Origin: an uncultured Alphaproteobacteria bacterium
Lineage (GTDB): Bacteria; Pseudomonadota; Alphaproteobacteria; JAPOUT01; G958296285
Direction: 5' to 3'
Length of the DNA stretch: 64,000 bases
Assembly: GCA_958296285.1 (NCBI GenBank)
Contig: OY282459.1
Span: forward strand, 1,004,367 to 1,068,366
Each line of letters begins with the position of its first letter. Position 1 is the stretch's first letter. Both the position numbers and the translations under genes were made by a program. Below the pieces are notes generated by a model. The model was not told the origin of the DNA and made no database searches. It was given only the letters and a program-made list of their open reading frames with translations. This document shows positions 57,476-64,000 of the stretch, in pieces.

Positions 57476-57841
57476 TCATTCAGACTCGTGGCAGACCGCC
57501 TCTATATTGTTGCCGTCCGGGTCTAGAATGAACGCGCCGTAATAATGCGGATGATAAATCTCGCGCAAGCCCGGCGCGCCATTATCCTTGCCGCCCGCCT
57601 TGAGCGCCGCGTCATAGAAGGCGTCCACTTCGGCGCGGTTTGCCGCGCGAAACGCCACATGAGACGGCAATTTCGTCCCATCGCCGCCGTCAATCCAAAA
57701 TTGCGGCGCGTCTTTGCCGAAGCCGCAAGCGCCGTCAAACTCCATCATCAGCTTAATGCCCAATGGCGCGAGCGCCGCCTCGTAAAACGCCTTGCTTTTC
57801 CGCAGATCTGAAACCGATCCGCCAATATGATCCAAAATCAT
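57476..57841 (-). CDS. VOC (glyoxalase-fold) family protein
   Basis: A 121-residue single VOC domain with HIGGSVSDLRKSKAFYEAALAPLG at the start, HVAFRAANRAEVDAFYDAAL in the middle and GAFILDPDGNNIEAVCH at the end, which carry the likely metal ligands (His, His, Glu). Substrate unknown. The 254 bases between it and the YqaJ fusion hold no gene I can support. Confidence 0.85.
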   Translation of the reverse strand: MILDHIGGSVSDLRKSKAFYEAALAPLGIKLMMEFDGACGFGKDAPQFWIDGGDGTKLPSHVAFRAANRAEVDAFYDAALKAGGKDNGAPGLREIYHPHYYGAFILDPDGNNIEAVCHESE

Positions 57842-57932
57842 CGCTCCCGAGCCTCCTGTTATTTTGCGCCACTATGCTATTATAGACCCGGCGCGCGAAA
57901 TATGAAAAGATTCGCGTTGGGAGGATTTTGCC

Positions 57933-58784
57933 ATGCGCCGAGGGAAGAGAAAGATTGTCCGCGCATCCGCTCTTTTGACGCTGAGCGTCTTGGCGCTCTG
58001 CGTCTCGGCGCTCTGCGTCTCGGCGCTGAGCGTCTTGGCGATGAGCGTCTCGGCGCGGGCGGCGGAAGAAATCCCTGTCCCCTGTTTGGATCGCTTTCTC
58101 TCTCTGACCAGACAGGAGGTCAAGGAGGTCGCGCTCGCCGACTGCGCCGATTCGGGCGGCGAAATCACGCGGAGCGGCGGCGCGGTGATTTGGAAGCGTC
58201 CGCGCGGCGCGTCAGGCGAGGATTCGGGCTTTTTGCGCGCCGAGAAAATCGGCGAGATCGCCGATGGCGCGGAAGCCTATCTTCTCTTTGACAATAGCGG
58301 CGGATCGGGCGTCTTCACCTTTCTCATCGCCGCGCGCCGCGAGGAGGCGCTCTTGCGAAAAATCTTGGATGTGCCCGGCGGCGATCGCTGTTCAGGAGGT
58401 CTCCGCAAAGCGAGCGTTGAGAAGGAGCGCATCCTGATAGAGCGCCGCATGACCCCCTACATGATCGCCAAGCATCTGACCGCCTTCTCCGACAGCCCGG
58501 ACGCCAAAGGCGCAGACGGCTTCACATTCTTCGGCAGAGACGATTGGCCCTATTGCGCCATCTGCTGCGTCGCCCGCCGCGAAGAGAGCTACAGCGCTTC
58601 CGGCGATTTGGAAGAAGGGGGCGATTTTTTGATCAGTCAAAAAGATCTCTACGATCAATCTCTTCGGAACGATGCCGCCGCCTGCCTGCTGCGCGCGCTG
58701 GACGCGCCTCAGGGACAGGCGTGGATTCGCCTCCGCCCCGAAGACATGCCCGCTCTCGCCGCCAAACTCGGCGAGGGCTGCTGA
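57933..58784 (+). CDS. Secreted protein with repeat-built signal peptide (DUF1176-like)
   Basis: A 283-residue protein. A basic N-terminus is followed by an unusually long hydrophobic stretch made of five 5-residue units (LSVLA, LCVSA, LCVSA, LSVLA, MSVSA) ending in ARAAEE, a plausible cleavage site. The mature part has cysteines in pairs (CLDR, ADC, CSGGL, CAICC) and GGAVIWKRPRG, resembling periplasmic DUF1176 proteins. Function unknown. Good GGAGG site before ATG. Followed by cfa. Confidence 0.68.
   Translation: MRRGKRKIVRASALLTLSVLALCVSALCVSALSVLAMSVSARAAEEIPVPCLDRFLSLTRQEVKEVALADCADSGGEITRSGGAVIWKRPRGASGEDSGFLRAEKIGEIADGAEAYLLFDNSGGSGVFTFLIAARREEALLRKILDVPGGDRCSGGLRKASVEKERILIERRMTPYMIAKHLTAFSDSPDAKGADGFTFFGRDDWPYCAICCVARREESYSASGDLEEGGDFLISQKDLYDQSLRNDAAACLLRALDAPQGQAWIRLRPEDMPALAAKLGEGC
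57981..58055 (+). repeat. Five tandem 15-bp repeats inside a signal peptide
   Basis: Units at 57981, 57996, 58011, 58026 and 58041 of the type CTGAGCGTCTTGGCG or CTCTGCGTCTCGGCG. Units 1 and 4 are identical, as are 2 and 3. They encode the hydrophobic core of the signal peptide and could expand or contract in frame. Confidence 0.92.
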
Positions 58785-58823
58785 CCGCCAATAACACCAT
58801 CACGATGAAGAGAGGAGACCATC

Positions 58824-59984
58824 ATGTTTCAGCGCCTTATGATAGAGAAATTTCTCAAAACGTTGGAGAAGACCGCTTATGGCTCGCTGCGAGTCGTCAC
58901 GCCTGACGGCAAGGTTCGCGATTTTTCGGGCGATCGCCCGGGCGCGGCGGCGAATTGCGTGATCCATGATTGGCGCGCCGTCCGCGCTCTCGCCTCCCGC
59001 GCCGATATTGGCTTCGTGGAGGCTTATTGCGAGGGATTTTGGACAACCGATGATCTTCCGGCGCTGATGCTCTTCGGTCTGCAAAATGAGGAGCCGTTGG
59101 AGCGCTATATCTATCAGGGTTTTTTGGCGCGGCTTTCGTCTCGCCTGTCCTACGCCCTCCGCGAGAACACGCGGCGGGGCAGCAAAGAGAACATCCACGC
59201 CCATTACGATTTGGGGAATGATTTCTATCGCCTTTGGCTGGATCCGAGCATGACCTATTCCAGCGCCCTCTTCCGCGAGCCAAACGAAACGTTAGAGGAA
59301 GCGCAGCGAAACAAATATGATCGCATTTTGGATCGCTGCGGCTCTTCGTCCGGGCGCGTGATGGAGATAGGCTGCGGCTGGGGAGGGTTCGCCGAGCGCG
59401 CGCTCAATCGGGGCGATTATGATTTCACCGGCATCACCATTTCCGAAGAGCAGCTCGCTTACGCGCGGCGGCGTCTTGGCGATCGCGCGAAGATTCTCAA
59501 AAAGGATTATCGCGATCAGGACGGGCGCTATGATCATGTCGTCTCCATTGAGATGTTTGAGGCGGTCGGCGAGAAATTCTGGCCCCTCTATTTTCAGAAG
59601 ACCAAATCGCTTCTGCGAGAAGGAGGCAGCGCCGTCATCCAGACGATCACGATAGCGGAGGAGTATTTTGACTTCTATCGCAAGAGCGGCGACATTCTCC
59701 GAACCTTCATTTTCCCGGGCGGAATGCTGGCGACTCTCTCGCGCTTCAAGGAGGAGGCGGAGCGCGCCGGGCTTCGCATCACCGATCGGCATAGTTTCGG
59801 CGACAGTTACGTCCGCACGCTCACCCAATGGCTGGAGAATTTTGAAGCCAAACTCCCGCAAATCCGCGAGATGGGCTTTGACGCCAGATTCATTCGCATT
59901 TGGCGTTCTTATCTCGCCGGCTGCATTGCCTCCTTCACGATGGGGCGGATGAATGTGTCGCAGTTGGAGCTGCGTCATGGGTGA
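58824..59984 (+). CDS. cfa: Cyclopropane-fatty-acyl-phospholipid synthase family protein
   Basis: A 386-residue SAM-dependent enzyme that adds a methylene bridge to unsaturated phospholipid acyl chains. HAHYDLGNDFYRLWLDPSMTYS near residue 125, SAM motif VMEIGCGWGGFAERA near 177, and the active-site SIEMFEAVGEKFWPLYF near 240 are intact. Length fits Cfa. A GAGGAGA site precedes the start. Followed by a strong hairpin. Confidence 0.94.
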   Translation: MFQRLMIEKFLKTLEKTAYGSLRVVTPDGKVRDFSGDRPGAAANCVIHDWRAVRALASRADIGFVEAYCEGFWTTDDLPALMLFGLQNEEPLERYIYQGFLARLSSRLSYALRENTRRGSKENIHAHYDLGNDFYRLWLDPSMTYSSALFREPNETLEEAQRNKYDRILDRCGSSSGRVMEIGCGWGGFAERALNRGDYDFTGITISEEQLAYARRRLGDRAKILKKDYRDQDGRYDHVVSIEMFEAVGEKFWPLYFQKTKSLLREGGSAVIQTITIAEEYFDFYRKSGDILRTFIFPGGMLATLSRFKEEAERAGLRITDRHSFGDSYVRTLTQWLENFEAKLPQIREMGFDARFIRIWRSYLAGCIASFTMGRMNVSQLELRHG

Positions 59985-60009
59985 GGCGCGTTTGAATCTG
60001 TCTTGACGC

Positions 60010-60034
60010 GCCCTGCCCCGCGGCGGGGCAGGGC
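60010..60034 (+). terminator. GC-rich hairpin after cfa
   Basis: GCCCTGCCCC, five-base loop, GGGGCAGGGC: a perfect 10-bp stem between cfa and the next gene. No T-tract follows, so it may attenuate rather than terminate. Confidence 0.55.
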
Positions 60035-60051
60035 GGGGGAGACGGGGCGTT

Positions 60052-61083
60052 ATGTCTTCTGACGCATCCATCACGTCACGGGAGCGCGCCGAAGCCTCGC
60101 GCTTGTTTCGCGCCGAAATTCTGCCGCGTCTTCAGGACTATGAGGCGGAGCGCAGGCGCGCGCTTCGTTTGGCATCCGTTCTTTTTGTTCTTTCGTGCGT
60201 TCTTTATGTCGGCGGGATTTATTTCGGCATCGCCCATGAGCCGCCGAACAATATGCAGTTTCAGCCTTGGACTTTTCTTTATGGGATTGGGAGTCCTCTC
60301 CTTTTTTATTTTCTTGTCCGCGCTCCGAGCGAGAGATTCAAAGGAGGTTTCACGGCGTTTCTTTTTAAAACTCTGGGCAAAATCCGAGGACCTCTCGCCT
60401 ATGATCCCAAGCCCGAATCTCCGAAACTTGACCCCAAACTCTTCTGCGATATGGATCTTGTGGAGGGCGAGCTTTTCAGCTCCGTCAAGAATGAGATTTC
60501 CGGCGCGCGCGGCGGCGCGTCCTTCGCCTGGGGGCGGGCGACTTTCTCGGAATATTACGCCGGAGGACGGCAGACGATCTATTACGAAGCCATGCTGATG
60601 CAAATCCAAACAGGGAAGGCTCTGCGCGGGACGATTCAGATCCGGCCTTATGTCGGCAGGATTGACGATTTTTTCACGCGTAAATTTCAAGGCATGACGC
60701 GGCTGGAGATCAATAATGCGTCTTTTGCCGAGCGCTATACGGTCTATGCCGATGACGCTCAAGAAGCCTCGGCGGTGATGACGCCGACTCTTGTTTATAA
60801 TCTGATGCTGCTCGCCGATTTTTTAGGCGAGCGGAAAGTGGATAAGCGTTATCGGTTCAAATTGTTTGATTCTTCCACGCTTGCCTTTGGTTTTTCGGGC
60901 GAGCATTTTCTGCTGGCGATTCATCTCTCGGCATGGAGCGGCGATCGTTTTCTGAAGCAGCCCGGCATCACGCGCCCTCTCGCCAAGACGGAGGAGATGC
61001 TGGTGGATCTTCTTTTTCAGATTGGGATCATTCACAAGATTGCCGATATTCTGCGCATCGGCGAGGCGCGAGGATCGTCATAG
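60052..61083 (+). CDS. DUF3137 family membrane protein
   Basis: A 343-residue protein with two hydrophobic segments near residues 38-55 and 75-90 and a large soluble C-terminal part containing FAWGRATFSEYYAGGRQTIYYEAMLM and LEINNASFAERYTVYADD followed by FGFSGEHFLLAI, the DUF3137 signature region (related to Galanin-like membrane proteins). Function unknown. GGGGGAGA is eight bases before ATG. Convergent with the flavoprotein gene. Confidence 0.8.
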   Translation: MSSDASITSRERAEASRLFRAEILPRLQDYEAERRRALRLASVLFVLSCVLYVGGIYFGIAHEPPNNMQFQPWTFLYGIGSPLLFYFLVRAPSERFKGGFTAFLFKTLGKIRGPLAYDPKPESPKLDPKLFCDMDLVEGELFSSVKNEISGARGGASFAWGRATFSEYYAGGRQTIYYEAMLMQIQTGKALRGTIQIRPYVGRIDDFFTRKFQGMTRLEINNASFAERYTVYADDAQEASAVMTPTLVYNLMLLADFLGERKVDKRYRFKLFDSSTLAFGFSGEHFLLAIHLSAWSGDRFLKQPGITRPLAKTEEMLVDLLFQIGIIHKIADILRIGEARGSS

Positions 61084-61092
61084 AATAAACGG

Positions 61093-62406
61093 CTATTTCG
61101 CCGCAAGCCTATTCGCCGCCATCCGCGCGTCAGGCAGAAGACGAAGAATGCGCCAAGCCGTCTTCGCATAGCGATAGAGCGGAGCATGGCCCGGAATGTT
61201 CAAACGACTGCGCCAAAGCCAAAATGGCATATAACGATTGGCGCGGAGCAGATTCTCTAAACTGCTGACCATGCAACTCGGCAGATGGCGCTTTTGCTCA
61301 GGATGAGGGATCACCGACCACATCGCGTTGCGCTCGGCATCGCTTAAGCGCATAGCCTCCAAATGGGCGATCACCGCGGCGCTGAAAACCTGCTGGCATA
61401 TCATCACCGATTGCAGCACAATGCGATCGGCGGAGAAGATCGGCTTCGCCTCGCGCCGCGCCAGACCGTTGGACGCGCAATCCACATAAAGCGTGTCCGA
61501 TCCGATAGAAAGAGAGCCGCCGTCAAGATGCGCCTCATTTTTGGTCAGGCGCTTCACTCTGCCCATGCGAATAATCCGCTTCACCTTTCGCAGATCGCGC
61601 AATTCGGCTTGATCCACCGTGGCGCAGCGCCACTTGCTCGGCATCACGCCCTTATCAAGGCGAAAGAGACTGCCGGCTTTTTCCAACTGCAAGAAAATGT
61701 CATCAATCGTCTCCGCCGCGATGATCGCGCGCAAATGACGCACAAATTCCATCCCAACGATAGGCGGCTGAATCATGCCGCGATTCCATAGCCACATATC
61801 GTTTGGCATAATCCATGTGATTCTTTCGGCCTCCAGCCCCTCGCTCAACAGAAAAAGAATGGCGTCTATCGCGGTCTTGCCGGCGCCGATCACGACATAA
61901 TTCTGCCGCGCCGCTTCAATGCGCGAAAGCGCGTTTGGCGGCACGACAACAGCATCCTCATCAATTTCATAGCGCGGCGGATGCGTCGCCGGCACCTCTA
62001 CGTTCATATAGGTGGCGTCCACAATTTTACGCCGCGCATCAATTTTAACAACATGATCGCGATCCCAAATGGAAGCCACGCGGCCATCGCTCTGATATTC
62101 GCTCATGGAAAGAAAATGCGCTCTGCCGCTTGCGAGAAATTTCTTCATCACGCGCTCATAATAAAAGACAATCTCGGCGCGCGAAGAGAGATCCGATCCT
62201 CCTTGCCCCAGCCGCGCGGAGTTGACGCCGTAAGCCGCCGCAGGCTGATGGAGGGCGACAAAAGGATAGGCGTCGTTCCAATGTCCGCCTGCTTTGGCGC
62301 GGCGATCCACGAGGACGAGCCGCGCCTCCGGACATTCCGAGAAAATCACATCCGCGAAAGCCATGCCCATCGCGCCCGCGCCGACGATCAAATAATCGGT
62401 TTCCAT
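61093..62406 (-). CDS. FAD/NAD(P)-binding oxidoreductase, possible monooxygenase
   Basis: A 437-residue flavoprotein with two Rossmann motifs: YLIVGAGAMGMAFADVIF at residue 4 for FAD and NYVVIGAGKTAIDAILFLL near 165 for NAD(P)H, the layout of class B flavin monooxygenases. The diagnostic FxGxxxHxxxW motif is not seen. A possible GGHWNDAYPFVALHQP element follows the FAD site. It lies 39 bases after a styrene-oxide-isomerase-like gene on the same strand, suggesting epoxidation followed by isomerisation. A start at 62424 is also possible. Confidence 0.78.
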   Translation of the reverse strand: METDYLIVGAGAMGMAFADVIFSECPEARLVLVDRRAKAGGHWNDAYPFVALHQPAAAYGVNSARLGQGGSDLSSRAEIVFYYERVMKKFLASGRAHFLSMSEYQSDGRVASIWDRDHVVKIDARRKIVDATYMNVEVPATHPPRYEIDEDAVVVPPNALSRIEAARQNYVVIGAGKTAIDAILFLLSEGLEAERITWIMPNDMWLWNRGMIQPPIVGMEFVRHLRAIIAAETIDDIFLQLEKAGSLFRLDKGVMPSKWRCATVDQAELRDLRKVKRIIRMGRVKRLTKNEAHLDGGSLSIGSDTLYVDCASNGLARREAKPIFSADRIVLQSVMICQQVFSAAVIAHLEAMRLSDAERNAMWSVIPHPEQKRHLPSCMVSSLENLLRANRYMPFWLWRSRLNIPGHAPLYRYAKTAWRILRLLPDARMAANRLAAK

Positions 62407-62445
62407 ATGACGAGCGCGCGTCATGATTTTTGCGCCGCGCTTAGG

Positions 62446-62922
62446 CTATTTTGCCCCGCGCCCGAAAATATGCGCCGCCAGCATGATGACCGCCGCTATC
62501 GTGATAAAGGCGAAGAAAAAGGCCGGCAGCAATCCGATGATTCCCGCCACATTCGTTTCTCCGAGCGGATTGTCGCCAAAGGTCAAAGCTCGGCTTGGCG
62601 CGAGCAGCGCTCCCCAATAGAAGATCGTGTTGGCATAGCCCGCGCCGACAATCATCCAAAAGAGATGACGCGCGAGACGTTCCGGGATCCGCGCCGCATG
62701 GATGACCAACGCGAAAATGATCACCATCAACCCGTTCATCAAGCCTCCCGCATGGACGCGCGCCCACGCCGCGCTGTCGCTGGGCAGGTCAATAGGGAAG
62801 ATATAGCCCGGAAATATCTCAAAGCCGCCGATCAGAATTATTCCCAATCCAAGACCGCCAAGCAATCCGAAGAGCATCACGATGGCGCCATGGCCGATCA
62901 TCCGTTTCTGCCTCTTATCCAT
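62446..62922 (-). CDS. Styrene oxide isomerase-like (StyC-like) membrane protein
   Basis: A 158-residue four-helix membrane protein. It shares the SOI pattern: GHGAIVMLFGLLGGLGLG, then GGFEIFPGYIFPIDLPS, WARVHAGGLMNGLMVI, GYANTIFYWGALLAP and ALTFGDNPLGETN. SOI turns styrene oxide into phenylacetaldehyde by a Meinwald rearrangement in the inner membrane. It lacks neighbouring styA/styB genes; its partner appears to be the flavoprotein just downstream. The natural substrate is unknown and could be another small epoxide. Confidence 0.75.
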   Translation of the reverse strand: MDKRQKRMIGHGAIVMLFGLLGGLGLGIILIGGFEIFPGYIFPIDLPSDSAAWARVHAGGLMNGLMVIIFALVIHAARIPERLARHLFWMIVGAGYANTIFYWGALLAPSRALTFGDNPLGETNVAGIIGLLPAFFFAFITIAAVIMLAAHIFGRGAK

Positions 62923-62967
62923 TGTCCCGCCTCCTTATCCATGTCCCGTGATAAATACGATGTCTCT

Positions 62968-63001
62968 ATTATAGCACAAACATTATTATAGCACAAACAT
63001 T
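62968..63001. promoter_or_regulatory. Exact 17-bp tandem repeat in a divergent promoter region
   Basis: ATTATAGCACAAACATT at 62968-62984 and again at 62985-63001, between the divergent isomerase-like and amine oxidase genes. AT-rich unlike its surroundings; each unit includes TATTAT or TTATAG resembling a minus-10, and the pair may bind a regulator. Confidence 0.55.
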
Positions 63002-63038
63002 GAGAGAATGGTTGCGAGGAGCGTGCTAGAGTTTGGGC

Positions 63039-64000
63039 ATGGGCGGCACGGATCACGAGACGCCGAAAAGCTGGGACGCGATCGTTGTCGGCGCCGGCTT
63101 TGCGGGACTGGCGGCGGCTGAAACGCTGAGCGCGGCCGGGCGATCCGTTCTTCTCCTAGAAGCCAGAGAGCGGGTCGGCGGGCGAGTCAAGCCCGCCACA
63201 ATCGCCGGACGCGCGATTGATCTCGGAGGCATGTGGATGGGGCCGACCCAAACGCGGCTCAAGAAGCGCGCCGAAAATTTCCAACTCCAAGCCTATCCGC
63301 AATACATCCGAGGCAAGACCATCACGCATCTTCTCGGCAGAACCGCGAAAGCCGAAGGCGACATAGAATATGCGCTCTTCAATATCGCCGAGCGGCTTGA
63401 TCTTGCAAGAGTCGCGCGCAAGATAGAGCGCCTCGCCAAAACCCTTCCTCTGGACGCGCCGTGGCAAGCGCGAGACGCTCACGCTCTGGATGCGATCACT
63501 CTTGAAAGCTGGCTCCAAAAAAACGCCTATGCCGAAAAGACGCGCGCCTTGATGCGCGAAATCACGAAAAGTCTCTTTTGCGCTGATACAAGCCAGCTGT
63601 CTATGCTCTTCTTTCTCTTTTATACAAAGTCGGGCGGCGGGCTGGACGTCATGACCTCGATGGGGCCGGGAGGCGCGCAGAATTTCCTCTTTGACGGCGG
63701 CGTTCATCAGCTCGCCATTAAGATGAGCGAAGCGATGGACGCGAAACTTCTGCTGAACGCGCCGGTGACCGCGATCCGATATGAAGAGACGGGCGTTTAT
63801 GTTGAAGCGCGCTCGTCTGAATGGCGCGCCAAACAGGTCATTCTTGCTGTTCCTCCGCCTCTTGCGGCGAAGATTCGCTTCTCTCCGGCGCTTCCCTCCA
63901 TCAAGGCCGGCCTTTTTCGGCGGCAGGTGATGGGATCGGTCATCAAGTTCTGGGTCGCCTATCCGGAGCCGTTTTGGCGCGAGGACGGTCTTGACGGCAT
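63039..64000 (+). CDS. Flavin amine oxidase (monoamine-oxidase-like), partial
   Basis: The frame from ATG 63039 stays open to the window end (320 codons), so the C-terminus is missing. The FAD motif VVGAGFAGLAAAETL is near residue 16, LLLEARERVGGRV near 39 and DLGGMWMGPTQTRL near 63, typical of MAO/polyamine oxidase flavoproteins. VILAVPPPLAAKIRF near 267 is a second family block. TAGAGT lies six bases before ATG, so it may be leaderless. Contains a rare TCGA at 63655. Confidence 0.9.
   Translation, partial: MGGTDHETPKSWDAIVVGAGFAGLAAAETLSAAGRSVLLLEARERVGGRVKPATIAGRAIDLGGMWMGPTQTRLKKRAENFQLQAYPQYIRGKTITHLLGRTAKAEGDIEYALFNIAERLDLARVARKIERLAKTLPLDAPWQARDAHALDAITLESWLQKNAYAEKTRALMREITKSLFCADTSQLSMLFFLFYTKSGGGLDVMTSMGPGGAQNFLFDGGVHQLAIKMSEAMDAKLLLNAPVTAIRYEETGVYVEARSSEWRAKQVILAVPPPLAAKIRFSPALPSIKAGLFRRQVMGSVIKFWVAYPEPFWREDGLDG

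Overview
The window reads as chromosomal DNA of an alphaproteobacterium. The strongest evidence is a complete 14-gene respiratory complex I operon (nuoA to nuoN, minus strand, 17137 to 3018) followed by birA, an RNase J gene, a methylmalonyl-CoA epimerase gene and a DUF1467 gene, an arrangement typical of that class. A short phosphatidylserine decarboxylase next to pssA, a LysM protein and a two-gene ferredoxin/ferredoxin reductase unit fit the same origin. No rRNA, CRISPR array, integrase or transposase was seen. The G+C content is fairly high and most genes start with ATGA overlaps or good Shine-Dalgarno sites.

Layout. 1-17137: energy metabolism operon and its downstream genes. 17231-21583: a repeat-bounded island with a small coiled-coil membrane protein, a DNA methyltransferase, a HEPN-like protein and an Mrr-type restriction endonuclease. 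21584-23035: a two-domain VOC protein and a cytochrome b561. 23111-25855: an SF2 helicase beside tRNA-Asp. 26228-27601: class II DAHP synthase. 27613-29765: a second repeat-bounded island with a TPR protein and a second copy of the coiled-coil protein. 29784-41320: oxidoreductases, a solute:sodium symporter, nadE, gltX, cimA, a LysM protein, psd and pssA. 41338-50084: RND efflux pair, epoxide-hydrolase-like enzyme, TraT-like lipoprotein, ferredoxin and its reductase, a methyltransferase. 50470-64000: a basic protein of unknown function, NnrU, tandem SDRs, a Rieske oxygenase, an amidohydrolase, a YqaJ nuclease fusion, VOC protein, Cfa, DUF3137, a flavoprotein with a styrene-oxide-isomerase-like partner, and an amine oxidase cut by the window end.

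Three genome-scale signals stand out. First, the tetranucleotide TCGA is almost absent from the host genes (about five seen in roughly 50 kb), and is present at a much higher rate in several island genes (four in the 0.65-kb TPR gene, about six in the 2.6-kb helicase gene). Second, nine long GC-rich mosaic palindromic repeats (R1 to R9) punctuate the window and bound the islands. Third, and most unusual, the DNA to the left of these repeats/islands is C-poor on the plus strand and the DNA to the right is G-poor, whatever the direction of the genes. The switch can happen inside one gene (aroF goes from G-poor to C-poor in 1.1 kb). This looks like a local, strand-asymmetric mutational footprint centred on the repeats, of the kind expected from cytosine deamination in resected single-stranded DNA around recurrent breaks.
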